Positions 1-11,884 are shown, counted from the first letter of the stretch. The stretch is 64,000 bases of DNA from Macrobrachium rosenbergii (GCF_040412425.1 NC_089766.1:50826797-50890796); one strand, 5' to 3'. A program made the numbers and translations. Notes: generated by a model from the sequence alone, not told the origin.

Positions 1-976
1 ACTGATCTCACCATTTCACATATATTATGCTACTGCATTGTAATCATTAAGTTTGTCTTGAATCTCATGCAATTGGCCATATGCAGAATTTCCTGGCCTT
101 TCCATTGATATATGTTTTATCACTGTACATTTATTATGTCTCTCATAATCGCCATTCTGTTTGTCTGCCGACAAACACAGATGTCCGAAACATTACCTCT
201 GTTTTGCTCTGCCTGTGTCAACGCTACTTTCGGCTCGCACAGGCCAAGTAATCTTCTTGAAGATTCTGTACATTCATTCATTAAGGAACCACCAATAAAC
301 CAGTCAACACCCGCCCAGTATGTCACTCAGTCCCGTCCTCACACATTCAGCTAAACAAGCAATCCATGTATTAATCAACAGAACGTGTAATTTTTGCTAC
401 AAAACTGACTAATTAAAGTAAGAACTGCAACAATAAGGAATTAGTCCCATGTCAACCAATGAAAGTAAACTTAGCAATAAGGAGATTTACATATATGGAA
501 ATGATTCAACCCTAATCAACACAAAGCAAGGCTCTCATCAAGGCATTGTCGACATCAATACACAAGCATGAGATATCAAAAGGCATCGATAATAAGCATG
601 AGATGTCAAAAACGCATCAATAATAAGCATAAGACATATCAAAAGCAAGGACCTCAGTAGAAATAGCTACATCAGTAGTAATCAGTGATATAATACATGC
701 AAGTTCAAATGAGTGTAGCAACTCAATGGCCTAATGCACCTCATGCAATGGCAAGATTCGTGCTATCAAATGCACAATAATATTGTCTACCACTCGACCT
801 TCATATTTTGTCGTCAAATTACAATTAACAGATTTACTGCAGATTTTCTGACTAGCAGCGTACAGGTCGTGGTTTGTGTGACTTCGCACGCTTCATTCTG
901 GTTCATACGAACTCTCAATTGCTCCTGCAGTCTTGAGAGGAATCGTGAATACTTCCTATCTCTCAACCAAAGATAT
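1..976 (+). repeat. LTR copy 1 of a TRIM-like LTR retrotransposon, 5' truncated by window edge
   Basis: This stretch matches 7107-8061 almost base for base, apart from small indels. It is the middle and 3' part of a roughly 1.75 kb LTR whose first ~280 bp lie outside the window. It is interrupted after position 976 by a Gypsy element and resumes at 6007-6376, where it ends in CTTACA just before a primer-binding site. No coding frame in it is credible. The identification as an LTR rests on the repeat layout (LTR, PBS, short internal region, LTR) and is strong. The family is not one I can name. Confidence 0.75.
973..976. other. Target-site duplication (left) of Gypsy element 1
   Basis: ATAT at 973-976 is repeated at 6007-6010 directly after the 3' LTR. 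The uninterrupted paralogous LTR carries a single ATAT at 8058-8061 in the same context (AGAG-ATAT-AAACTG). This proves the insertion and its 4-bp duplication. Confidence 0.9.
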
Positions 977-1399
977 TGTAAAGTCACCAATTCGGCGCCA
1001 GGATAGTGTTTCTGCGGCGCCATTAATTAAGTTCCGCTGAGCTTGTTTTCTTTGGTGACTTCCCGTTTTTCTTCAAGCTAAATTAGTCACGCCTAAAACG
1101 TGCCAGGTCACGCTTTTTAATCATTTTTACTTTATGGTATTTATACGAATGTCACACATTGTGTATCACATGTTTCTTCATTCACAGGCATCAAGACTGT
1201 ATCTATATTGTGTCTCTGTATGTTTTGTATTGTAATTTGTACTGTTCACTGCATATTATTGTTTATTGTTTCGACCTCAGGTCACAGTCAATTCCATTGT
1301 CTCTCACGGCCCGGCGTCAGTCGGCCGCAATATAAGCCGCCTGGATCTGTAATAAATCAGCAGTAACCTTTACCTGCTCGTTTCTTTGACACCTTATCA
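977..1399 (+). repeat. 5' LTR of Gypsy element 1 (CsRn1-like)
   Basis: A 423-bp LTR beginning TGTAAAG and ending CCTTATCA. The other three copies end in TACA preceded by CC or CCTT, so one T looks inserted here. It is nearly identical to 5588-6006 and to the LTRs at 23579-23995 and 28166-28586. It contains a TATA-like box (ATATAAG, 1330-1336) and a polyadenylation signal AATAAA at 1351-1356, consistent with U3/R promoter and terminator functions. Differences from the 3' LTR are mostly 1-2 bp indels. Confidence 0.92.
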
Positions 1400-1400
1400 G

Positions 1401-1412
1401 TGGTGACCCCGA
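1401..1412 (+). other. Primer-binding site, tRNA-Trp type
   Basis: TGGTGACCCCGA starts one base after the LTR. It is complementary to the 3' end of arthropod tRNA-Trp (ending ...TCGGGGTCA plus CCA, from general knowledge). tRNA-Trp priming is a known hallmark of the CsRn1 clade of Ty3/Gypsy elements. Confidence 0.75.
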
Positions 1413-1630
1413 GTATCCCGGAGCCATTAGCGGACTCACACGGCGACCAGTCTTGGCTCCAGGATTTCTCCAAAAACGCTCTTAGCGGCCTAAACACGGC
1501 GCTGTAACCAGCGTTTGAGCGTGCTGACTCGTCGGCGTACCCCACCAGCGCCACTAGCGGAACCACACGGCGCACGAAAGTGCGTACTGACGCGAGTATC
1601 CTACCCAGTAAAGGGGTCAAAGGAGCGAGC

Positions 1631-4600
1631 ATGGACGCGATATCCTCCTTCATGCAGTTAAACGCGACCCGCGGACGCCGAGGTTTACCACCTCCCATCG
1701 CAGCCGCCGCCGCCCCTGTTCGAGGCCCTCCCGCAACTGACCACACCAGCGCCCGAACACACGACGGCCGGGCAACACAATCGGGCCGCCCTCACCTAAA
1801 GCTGCCCGTTACGCAGGGCAACCCATCGAGGTGGCTGCGCAGGGTGGAGAGCCACTTCAGAATCGCGGACCACGGACGAAATCCTACAGGCCGACACAGT
1901 GCTCAACGCCCTTCCGGAGGACGTACAACAACAAACTCATCTCGCGGTACCCCAAACACTCACCTCACATACAGCACCACAAAAAGTTCCTCCTCAAGCT
2001 TGCTCCCTGCCCATCGCCGAGCGGGCCGCCCGTGCTATCGACCTTGCCAATAATCCACGCCACGACCTCAACCAAGAGACGCTTGGGCATGGTCGAGATC
2101 TCCTGTCAACACCAGTCTCGGTGGCACGAACAAGCGGCAGGAGATAAGCTTTGACGGGAAATTTTCCTTCGCCAACTCCTCCCGAAGCACGCAACCAGAT
2201 CGCGCACCCTACACCATGCCTGTCGAGGACCTCATAGAGGCGGCACAACACCTCACAGACTCTTTCAAGGCTTCACAGCGGCTAAAACCGCCACTCAGCC
2301 GGGTCAGAAGGCCCAGCCTGAAGAGGACGTAGAGCAGCCCGTCAACGCCATCGCCAACAGACGCCCACCGAACCACAGTAGACGGTGGTCCCCGGCTTTT
2401 GTCGCTATCACAAGTGGTTCGGAAAGGACGTACGAAACTGCCTGCCGCCCTGCTCGTTCAACCGCTCAAAAACGGGGTGGCGGCGGCGGCCAGCAGGACA
2501 GGCCGCCATGGCAAAGAACCCAGGGCCTCAAAAACAGTAGGTTTTACGTCCGCGACACCGTCTCCGGCAGGATGATGCTGGTCGACACAGGAGCCTTCAA
2601 GTCGGTCTTCCCAGCATCCAGAGAGGACCGCAACCAGACACCAGACCCGCCGCTTCCTGACGGCCGCCAACGGAACCCCCATCCTCTCCCACGGCACCAG
2701 GCTCCTGTCGATCTCCATCCTGGCCAGAGTTACTCCTGGGACTTCATCGTCATGACGAGGAACCCCCCACTCCTGGGGCCGATTTTCTGGCGCACTTCGG
2801 CCACAGATCGTCGTGGGGCGCAAGCGCCTCGATACCGACTCTGCCGGTCTCTCCCGTTAACGGGACCCAGACCCACCATCAGCGCCGTCGCCCTCACCAG
2901 TACGCACACCTTCTGTCGGAGTTCCCTGAGGTACATTAAGCCCGATTCATTAAGTCCGGGCCCCAGCCAGCACATATACCACCATATAGTGACAAAGGGG
3001 CCCCGACATGTATGTTCCGCAGGCTTCCCCTCAGCGCCTTCAGGAGGCTAAAAAAGCATTCGGAGATGGAACGGATGGGCATCTGCAGGAAAGCCTCCAG
3101 TCCATGGGCCTCCCCTCCACATGGTGCAGAAACCGGACGGCTCCTGGAGACCCTGCAACACAGACGGCTCAACATTGCAACGGAGCCCGACCACTCACCC
3201 TCTGCCCAATATGCAAGACCTCACGGCCTCCTTTCACGGGGCCAAAATATTCACTAAATTGGACCTTCTTAAATCTTATTTTCAGGTACCTGTTGCGCCA
3301 GAGGACATACCAAAGACAGCCATCATCACGCCCTTCGGGTCCTATGTGTTCGACTTCTCCACCTTCGGGCTGAGGAACGCATGGGGCCACCTTCCAGCGG
3401 CTCATGGACAGCATCCTGGGGACCTAAAATTCTGCGTCTGCTACGTCGACGACATTCTCATATTTTCCAGGTCTCACAGCGAACACCAGAGGCACATCAA
3501 AGCAGTCCTCCAGCGCCTCCAAGAAAACGGCCTCGTCGTCCGTTTTGACAAGTGTACATTCGGCGTCCAGAAAGCAGAGTTCCTGGGTCACGAGGTATCT
3601 CCGACAGGCGTCCGCCCTCTTACATCGAAAGTGGCAGCCGAGCAAAGTTCGACACCCACCTCCATCAAGGCCGTCCAGGAGTTCCTTGGGATGGTAAACT
3701 TTACAGGCGCTTCATCCCCGGATCGCGACACCACGGCCCCCTGACGGAAGTCCTAAAAGGTCAACCAAGTCCCTGTCTTGGGGACCCAGCCAGCAGCAGG
3801 CCTTTTCCCGACGAAGGCCGCCTCATTCAAGGCAACCGCCTTGGCACACCAGGATCCCTGGCTCCTCCAGCTGACGACAGACGCCAGTAACGCGTTGCCT
3901 GCGGTGCTGTTCTGGAGCAAATCATCAACGGCGCCCCCAGCCCATCCTTTCTTCAGCAAGAAGTTCTCCCGCAGAGTCCCCGATACAGCACCTTCGACAG
4001 GGAACTCTGCGCTGATCTTCGGTTGCTGCAGTTCGGCACTTCAAGTTCCTCCTGGAGGGACGCCTTCACAATCTTCACAGACCACCAGCCACTGGTTCAC
4101 GCTTTCACAAGCAAGGGGACGCATGGTCTTCCAGACAGCAGCGCCACCTCTCAGCCATAGCCGAATTTACCTGTTCCGTCAGGTACCTCCCCGGCAAGAA
4201 AAATCCCGAGCAGACGCCCTCTCCAGAGTCGACTGAACGCAGTGCAGCTTGGTGTAGATTACCAGGACCTTGCCAGAGAACAGGCCGCTGACCCAGAAAC
4301 CCCAGCATACCGCATCGACATCACATCCCTCAAGTGGCGGACGTGACCGCCCCGGAGGCCCCAGTCTGCTCTGTGACATCAGCACAGGCCAGCCCCGCCT
4401 TTGGTTCCAGCCTCACGCCGCCGCCAGGTATTTGACATCATCCACGGCCTCTCACACCTCTCCACAAAGGGACCACGCCAAACTGCTAAATAAAAAAAGT
4501 TCGTCTGGCACGGGTGCAAAAGGACGCCACAGCCTGGGCAAAACAGTGCCTGCAGTGCCAGACCAGTAAAGTGGGTCGTCACACGCAGTCGGGGTAGGCG

Positions 4601-5587
4601 AGTTCCCACAGCCAGGGCGCCGCCGCCACATCCACATCGACGTCGTCGGCCCCTTCCCCATCAGGCGGATCCAGATACCTCCTCACGGTGGTAGACCGTT
4701 CAACGAGGTGGCCCGAAGCCACGCCCATGCAAGAAGCCACCGCCATCTCGCGCCGAGGCCCTGCTCTCCAGTTGGGTTAGCCGCTTCGGCGCCCCGACCA
4801 CATCACAACCGACAGGGGCCCCGCTTTCCTCTCCGAGCTGTGGTCTGCCCTGGCTCAACTGCTGGGAACCACGCACCACACCACCACAGCGTATAACCCA
4901 GCGGCCAACGGCCTGGTTGAACGGTTCCACAGGTCCCAAAGTCATCCTCATGGCCCGCTGCACCGCCGAGGACTGGAAACATCAGCTGCCGTGGGTCCTC
5001 CTCGGGTTGAGGACCGCCCCAGAGCCGACGGCACCCCATCCGCAGCTGAACAAACCTATGGGGAAACCCTCGTGGTGCCGGAGAGCTACGTGACGGATGA
5101 TCGCCACTCCCCATCTCTGCAGAGGCTCCGCGACGTGGTTCCGGCAAGTTCGCCTTGCAGGCGCTCATACATCGACAGAGCAACCACCTTCATGCCGCCA
5201 CAGCTGTCATCCGCCACCCACGTCTTCGCCAGAGTCGACGCCCATCCAGTCCACCACTAACTAAGCCCTACAGGGGACCCTTCCGCGTGCTGGAACGGAA
5301 CAGCAAAGGCGCCCGGCTGGCACTTCCAGGCAGGAACGACTGGGTTTCCAGACCGGCTAAAGCCCGCCTTCCTGTCGGAGAGTCCCGGCAGAGTCGCAGC
5401 ACCCCTTCCGCCCAAACGCACTCCAGCACGCCCTCACCACCGCAGGCGCGGCCGCCCAGGAAGGGACCGCCCAAACAGCAGCCTCACAGGCGGGAGGCCC
5501 TCAGTTATCCTCAGGAGCCGCGGCACCCTTCAGCGCCCCACCAGGTACAGGGGATTAATCAGACGCGTCCCTCGCCTTGGGAGTATT
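1631..5587 (+). pseudogene. Gag-Pol of Gypsy element 1 (CsRn1-like), broken by frameshifts
   Basis: The region reads as one gag-pol polyprotein spread over all three forward frames. Gag starts at ATG 1631. It contains a capsid-like stretch (RWLRRVESHF, about 1830) and a Cys-His box with spacing C-x2-H-x9-C-x3-C at about 2402-2453. That CHCC box is the unusual type described for CsRn1. The protease active site DTG is at 2584-2592. Reverse transcriptase follows, with LDLLKSYFQVP near 3260 and YVDD at 3442-3453. RNase H is near 3870-4010. Integrase is near 4490-5000, with DRG at about 4811 and GLVERFH ending near 4930. A GPF-type C-terminal motif lies near 5270. The longest open piece is 207 codons (3121-3744). 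Many single-base indels break the frame, so it cannot encode a full product as assembled, although some breaks may be assembly errors. Confidence 0.88.
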
Positions 5588-6006
5588 TGTAAAGTCACCA
5601 ATTCGGCGCCAGGATAGTGTTTCGGGCGGCGCCATTAATTAAGTCTCCGCTGAGCTTGTTTTCTTTGGTGACTTCCCGTTTTCTTCAAGCTAAATTAGTC
5701 ACGCCTAAAACGTGCCAGGTCACGCATTTTAATCATTTTTACTTTATGGTATTTATACGAATGTCACACATTGTGTATCACATGTTTCTTCATTCACAGG
5801 CATCAAGACTGTATCTATATTGTGTCTCTGTATGTTTTGTATTGTAATTTGTACTCGTTCACTGCATATTATTGTTTATTGTTTCGACCTCAGGTCACAG
5901 TCAATTCCATTGTCTCACGGCCCGGCGTCAGTCGCCGCAATATAAGCCGCCTGATCTGTAATAAATCAGCAGTAACCTTTACCTGCTCGTTTCTTTGACA
6001 CCTACA
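5588..6006 (+). repeat. 3' LTR of Gypsy element 1
   Basis: A 419-bp LTR starting TGTAAAG and ending CCTACA. It is preceded by a short purine stretch (TTGGGAGTA, about 5577-5586) that could be the polypurine tract. It is flanked on the right by the ATAT duplication. It again holds ATATAAG and AATAAA. Confidence 0.92.
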
Positions 6007-6376
6007 ATATAAACTGCAACGCTTAATCAGTAATAAGGTCTGCTAACAGACATATAGAGCAAGTTCTGGGACGGGCCCCTCAACACTGCATTTCTATAAG
6101 AGATGCGAAATAATGAGCAGGTGGACATGTACTGCTGGATTAGTAGTAGTTGTTGTTGTTTCAGATTTAGGTAGCCTTGTGCCAGCAAATGGGGCATACC
6201 CATCTCACAGACTCATCATCAACATAGAATTACGGGCCGCCTAGGAGCAGAATCCGTTGGCACAAGGCCAGCTAAATCCAAACAACAACAACAACAACTG
6301 TACAATCAGTTCAGTAAGGAACCATCGATAAACCAGTCAACACCCAGCCAGTATGTCACTCAATACAATCCTTACA
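6007..6376 (+). repeat. Remainder of TRIM-like LTR copy 1
   Basis: Continues the LTR interrupted at 976 (AAACTGCAACG...) and ends ...CAATCCTTACA. Relative to LTR copy 2 it lacks about 160 bp, present there at 8245-8406. It contains the inverted repeat GCCTTGTGCCAGC / TTGGCACAAGGC that can fold into a hairpin. Confidence 0.75.
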
Positions 6377-6830
6377 CTGGTGACCCAGGAGTGATCCCCA
6401 AGGAGCCGATGGCAGACGTCAACCCAAGATGACATCCACCCGCCAACAAACCCTTCGCCGCCTTTCTTTGCTGTTCCCGAAGTCTTCAATAGATGTCTGA
6501 CCCTCGAGATGACCCACCCCACCACTGGAGCCCCGGACGCTTTCCTCCCGAAGCTTGACGCCACCCCCGAACTCGTACCGACGAGCTGACCAACGACGGA
6601 CCAGCCGACATCATCCTCTACCGAAATCAGCCCATGTCATCCTTCAGCCTACTTCGTCCCCTCAAGCTGGCTAAAGGATCAGCCGATGTCATCCTTCAAC
6701 CTGCTACCGTCCTCCGCGAGTTCCTGCCGGCCGGCGACGCCCTTCAGCCTCCTACCGCCCCAAGCCCAAGCCCTTTGTGCCCATTCCAGTTGTCAGCAAG
6801 ACGATTTCCGCATCGACGCCTTGGTTTGAA
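6377..6830 (+). mobile_element. Internal region 1 of the TRIM-like element
   Basis: It begins with a PBS TGGTGACCCAGGAGTGA at 6378, whose first nine bases equal those of the Gypsy elements (tRNA-Trp type). It is only about 450 bp long. It encodes no enzyme, only a degenerate Pro-rich reading frame with two recognisable copies of a 57-bp repeat (around 6600-6720). Its right end has lost the polypurine tract and the first bases of the next LTR. The size and lack of pol identify a non-autonomous element. The gag-like nature of the residual frame is uncertain. Confidence 0.6.
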
Positions 6831-8586
6831 GGTACGCATCGCACAGATCGCGGTCTCTTTTTCGAGAACACGAGGCGCATCATCCTTCGAAGGACAAAGA
6901 GAAAAACAAGAGCATCCCGTTTCTTTCTCAATGAATGCAACTTCTACCATACAATATTTCCTCTGTTTCTCCCTAACCATTGTTGTCTCGATTTATGTAC
7001 AATCACCACTACTTGCATTGCCATGCAAGCATTCTAATCATGTACGCATAATGTTCCACCAAATCTTCTGTATCAAACTGTATGTATGTTTCTGTTTGTG
7101 AAGACGCCAAACGTCTCACCATTTCACATATATTACGCTACTGCATTGTAATCATTAAGCTGTCTTGAATCTCGTGCAATTGGCCATATGCAGAATTTCC
7201 TGGCCTTTCCATTGATGTATGTTTTATCACTGTACATTTATTATGTCTCTCCTAATCGCCGTCTGTTTCTTCTGCCGACAAACAGAGATGTCCGAAACAT
7301 TACCTCTGTTTTGCTCTGCCTGTGTAGACGCTTAATTTGCGGCTCACAGGCCAATAACATCTTTGAAGATTCTGTACATTCATTCATTAAGGAACCACCA
7401 ATAAACCAGTCAACACCCGCCAGTATGTCACTCGTCCCGTCCTTACACATTCAGCTAAACAAGCAATCCATGTATTAATCAACAGCCCCTGTAATTTTGC
7501 TACAAAACTGACTAATTAAAGCAAGAACTGCAACAATAAGGAATTAGTCCCAAGTCAACCAATGAAAGTCAACTTAGAAATAAGGAGATTACATATATGG
7601 AAATGATTCAACGCAATCAACACAAAGCAAGGCTCTCATCAAGGCATTGTCTTCATCAATACACAAGCATGAGATATCAAAAGGCATCGATAATAAGCAT
7701 GAGATGTCAAAAAGCATCAATAATCATAAGACATATCAAAAGCAAGGCCTCAGTAGAAATGGCTACATCAGTAGTAATCAGTGATATAATACATGCAAGT
7801 TCAAATGAGTGTAGCAACTCAATGGCCTAATGCACCTCATGCAATGGCAAGATTCGCAGCTATCAAATGCAATACATAAATTGTCTACCACTGACCTTCA
7901 TATTTTGTCGTCTGTCGACAACAAAGAGATTTACTGCTCTGACTAGCAACAGGTCGTGGTTTGTGTGACTTTCAAATTCATTCTGGTTCATACGAACTCA
8001 CAATTGCTCCTGCAGTCTTGAGAGGAATCGTGAATACTTCCTATCTCTCAGCCAGAGATATAAACTGCAACGTTTAATCAGTAATAAGGTCTGCTAACAG
8101 ACATATAGAGCAAGTTGTGGGACGCCACCCTTAAGGCGCGTTTCTATAAGAAGTGCGAAATAATGAGCAGGTGGACATGTACTGCTGGATTAGTAGTTGT
8201 TGTTGTTGTTTCAGATTTAGGTAGCCTTGTGCCAGCAAATGGGGCCTCTCCCACTATCCAACACTCACTGCTATCATACTTTTATCCTCATCTGATGGGT
8301 ACCTTAGAGTTCAAAGAGGTTGCAACCTTGCCTGTTAAATCTTTTCACTTCAAAATCACCCCCACCAAAATCACTTTCATGCATCATAATAAAGTTTTCA
8401 TCTAACCTACCCATCTCACAGACTCATCATCAACATAGAATTACGGGCTGCTCTAGGAGCAAGAGCCCGTGCTGGCACAAGGCCAGCTAAATCTGAAACA
8501 ACAACAACTGTACAATCAGTTCAGTAAGGAACCATCGATAAACCAGTCAACACCCAGCCAGTATGTCACTCAATACAATCCTTACA
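6831..8586 (+). repeat. LTR copy 2 of the TRIM-like element, complete or nearly so
   Basis: About 1.76 kb. It starts near GGTACGCATCGC, equivalent to TGTACGAGACGCATCGC at 9090, and ends CAATCCTTACA at 8586, one base before a PBS. It carries the empty insertion site (8058-8061) that Gypsy element 1 occupies in copy 1. It contains a 38-bp imperfect inverted repeat (about 8198-8237 against 8473-8512) around a 235-bp loop, which itself holds AATAAA near 8388. Confidence 0.75.
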
Positions 8587-9089
8587 CTGGTGACCCAGGA
8601 GTGACCCGAAGGAGCCGATGGCAGACGTCCGACTCAAGATGACGACCCACGCGCCAACAAACCCTTCGCCGCCTCCCCGCTGTTCCCGAGTCCTCAATAG
8701 ATGTCTGACCCACCGAGATGACCCACCCCACCACTGGAGCCCCGGACGCCTCCTCCCGGAAGCTTGACGCCACCCCCGAACTCATACCGGACGAGCTGAC
8801 CAACGAAGGACCAGCCGACGTCATCCTTCAGCCTGCTGCCGTCCCCCTCGGATTGGCTACCGAAGGATCAGCCCATGTCATCCTTCAGCCTACTGTCGTC
8901 CCCCTCAAGCTAGCTACCGAAGGATCAGCCGATGTCATCCTTCAACCCGCTACCGTCCTCCTCGAGTTCCTGCCGGCCGGCGACGCCCTTCAGCCTCCTA
9001 CCCGCCCCAAACCCAAGCCCTTCGTGCCCATTCCAATTGTCAGCAAGACGATTTCCGCATCGAAGCCTTGCTTGTGGGCGGGGGAGTAT
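8587..9089 (+). mobile_element. Internal region 2 of the TRIM-like element with 57-bp repeats
   Basis: PBS TGGTGACCCAGGAGTGA begins at 8588, and a purine-rich tract (GGGCGGGGGAG, about 9076-9086) precedes the next LTR at 9090. A frame opening at 8718 contains three 57-bp tandem units (about 8806-8976). Each codes for a 19-residue unit of the type EGSADVILQP..VPL.LAT, followed by a Pro/Lys-rich tail that runs into the LTR. No protease, RT or integrase is present. The short internal region and intact cis signals define a non-autonomous element mobilised in trans. The frame may be a gag relic or simply fortuitous. Confidence 0.6.
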
Positions 9090-9289
9090 TGTACGAGACG
9101 CATCGCACAGATTGCGGTCTCTTTCGAGAACACGTGTGCATCATCCTTCGGAGGGACAAAGAGAAAAACAAGAGCACCCCGTTTTCTCTCTCTCAAGGAA
9201 CGCAACTTCTACCATACAATATTTGTTGTCTCGATTTTTGTACAATCACCACCACTTGCATTGCCATGCAAGCATTCTAATCACGTAGC
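9090..9289 (+). repeat. LTR copy 3 of the TRIM-like element, 3' truncated
   Basis: It starts TGTACGAGACG and matches the first ~280 bp of LTR copy 2, apart from a 24-bp gap near 9225. Similarity is lost abruptly after ...CATTCTAATCACGTA at about 9288. The right flank is unrelated sequence. Confidence 0.7.
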
Positions 9290-9626
9290 CAACGACACGC
9301 AGATCAATCACAGGACTGTCTCAGCCTTACACACAACTATCAAACTGCTCTCAGTGAAATATATTGAAAATATATTCACAAAAGGGATAAATTATATTAC
9401 TGTGATGAGTAAATATAAGGCTGCTGTAGCATTTCCGTGAAAATGAAGGCTATGGTAGGAAGGCATCACAAGATGCTTAACGAAATAAGAAGAAATAAAT
9501 GATAGCTGAAAAAGTTATGTATGAGAGGATCCAAACCAGTCTGCGAGTAGCCCAAGATATTCATTTGCTTTTGGGGGCATTCTTATAGGTTAACCTGTTG
9601 GACAGAAGGATACATGAGCCAGTAAA

Positions 9627-9628
<2 letters not shown>

Positions 9629-9700
<72 letters not shown>

Positions 9701-9706
9701 TGTGTG
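9629..9706 (+). repeat. (CT)n(GT)n compound microsatellite
   Basis: About 27 CT dinucleotides followed by about 11 GT dinucleotides. Confidence 0.97.
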
Positions 9707-9709
9707 CTG

Positions 9710-11070
9710 TTAGGAGAATATTCTAGCGTAGACTATATTCATAAAGATCTCGATTACTTTTAATTAAAACAAATGACTAAATTTCAGTTGACAAGAGTAG
9801 GCAGATAATTCTTTACACCAGTATTTTATGAATAGGTCTATGTTTATTCTGCAGTTGTAGGTCACCATATGAAAAGTTTTCGAAGACACAAAACTACAAG
9901 CACCATAAAAAAATAAGAATTACCACAATAAAACGACTGAGTATAAGATAGGCCTATAACCCAAACACCATAAGTTGTGTAAACTGACAAAAAGACATAG
10001 GACATTATAGGTCTACGTCCATTTTTATGATGCTGTTATTTCGAAAGAACATAACGTCCTTAAGAAAATTCTCAGCAAATTGTATCCAACACTACTCGCA
10101 CAGCCTATTATACTGTAAAACTTCAAGTTTAACATTTTCATATACAGGTTTTGTAGAGTGCAGTCACTGCACTCTACAAATGTGCAAACGTGTGCAATGA
10201 AATCGATTTTATGACTGTTAAAATGTAGTAAAATTTCCTGAAATCAATATGAAATATCAGTCTGCATAGGTCTGAGAAAGTCTTTGAGTTTAAATTTAGA
10301 ATGGTGAACACGCTTGACAATATCAGACGGTAATTATCACTGTCCAGTGATTCAAATGCACCGATTCGAACACAGACATTCCTTGTGTCACCTCCGTATT
10401 CAGGTGAACCTCCTTTACAAAACACAACACTGTAGCACTGCGGAACACTCCTGACTTCGTTCATATTTTCCTTTTTTTTTAACCACCTTTATTGAGATGC
10501 GTATTGCGATTTTATTTCAGGGGATAATATAACGTTTCCTTTTGATGATCTGCAGAACGTAATTTGGTTCGGTACAACAACCATTGCAATATTAATGAAC
10601 ATGAAAAGAACCACACATTAACCACCTTTTCGAAACTATTGCCAGCCAATTAGCTCTAAGGGATGGTCATGACGTAAGCCGTGAGCGGGGCTTAACTGCA
10701 AAGAACGCTGGACTTTGCTATAGTATGGCTAGTATGGCTTTTTCAGTTAATGTTAATATTTGAAAACTGGCGTGCTTTTCTTTGTTAGTGTGTTATAACT
10801 GTTACGATCTAAACCAAAGCTATGTACACATGAAATAAAAACCTTGAAAGCACATCGAACTGTGTAAGAAGTTCAAAACATGGTACAATTTCGGGTCCTC
10901 ACCACAGAAAATGAACAAAACTATCTATTACAGAAAGCTGTTCCAACATAGGCCTAACGTAATATAACGTCCACCAACGGAATTGCACATAGATTATGTT
11001 TTTGACCATGAATGTGTGTATATATACTTTATCCTGACATACCACATCCTGGTTCAAGACTCCCATTATT
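9710..11070. other. No recognisable gene; contains a perfect 31-bp palindrome
   Basis: AT-rich sequence with no convincing frame. The only structure seen is a perfect hairpin at 10150-10180: 14-bp arms around TCA, left arm TTTGTAGAGTGCAG. Confidence 0.6.
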
Positions 11071-11074
11071 ATTA

Positions 11075-11150
11075 AAATAGTTTAACCAGGCCACTGAGCT
11101 GATTAAGAACTCTCAAAGGGCTGGCCCGAAGGAGTAAAATAAAATGGAGT
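11075..11150 (-). repeat. SINE 3' fragment, minus strand
   Basis: The reverse complement contains CTTCGGGCCAGCCC, AATCAGCTCAGTGG and CTGGTTAAACTA. These match the 3' half of the element at 11885-12170. No tRNA-like head is visible, so this is a truncated copy in the opposite orientation. Confidence 0.6.
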
Positions 11151-11884
11151 CCCAGGTCTAAGCCATAGGCTAAGCACTGGGACTAAATGATAGATGAATA
11201 ATGAAACTTTAAAAATATGCAAAAAGGCATATGCTTCCACACCAGAACACATGCACACATTAAATACATTTACTCAAGATTCATCTGCAGAGTTAAAAAA
11301 AAAATAAAACTGAGTAATGATAAAATTCTAAATAACTTAAGATTTTTTAAAATTCGGATTTTTTTATATTAATTGCCTCGTGGATTTTGTATTTTCATAA
11401 ATTACTTTTTAAACTTTATTCATGTAAATTACATTTCCTCATGAATATTAAAATTGAGTCAATTGAAAATGTTGCAGGTTCTGATAAAACTTCACCAATC
11501 GATCCATTTCCAGAAGTTGATAACCGATGTTGGTTGTATTTTGGACATTTGCATAACACGTTTGACTGTTACTGTCACTAAGCATTCTGAGCATTTGGGA
11601 GCTGGCTCATGTGGGCAGCTCATTAAGTGTCCATGTGTCAGACGAGTATAACCTATTCGGAGACGTGTTAGAATTACTTGCGCACGTCTCTCCCTTTGGT
11701 ATGACCATTTTTTAACTCCAGGTTTTATTTGCTTCAACTTATAATTTTCAGGTTCTTCATTCCATTCATTTTGCCATTTGTTTATAATGCCTACTTTTAT
11801 ATGTTTTATGCAACCGTTGACTGGGATATGCACAGTAGAATCATGTCATATGGGCCTGATAAAGCCCATTATTGCATAACTTAT

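Noticed and set aside
6634..7101. 155-codon frame in the TRIM-like element
   Set aside because: It runs across internal-region and LTR sequence, and the matching stretch at 8932-9289 is read differently. No conserved domain.
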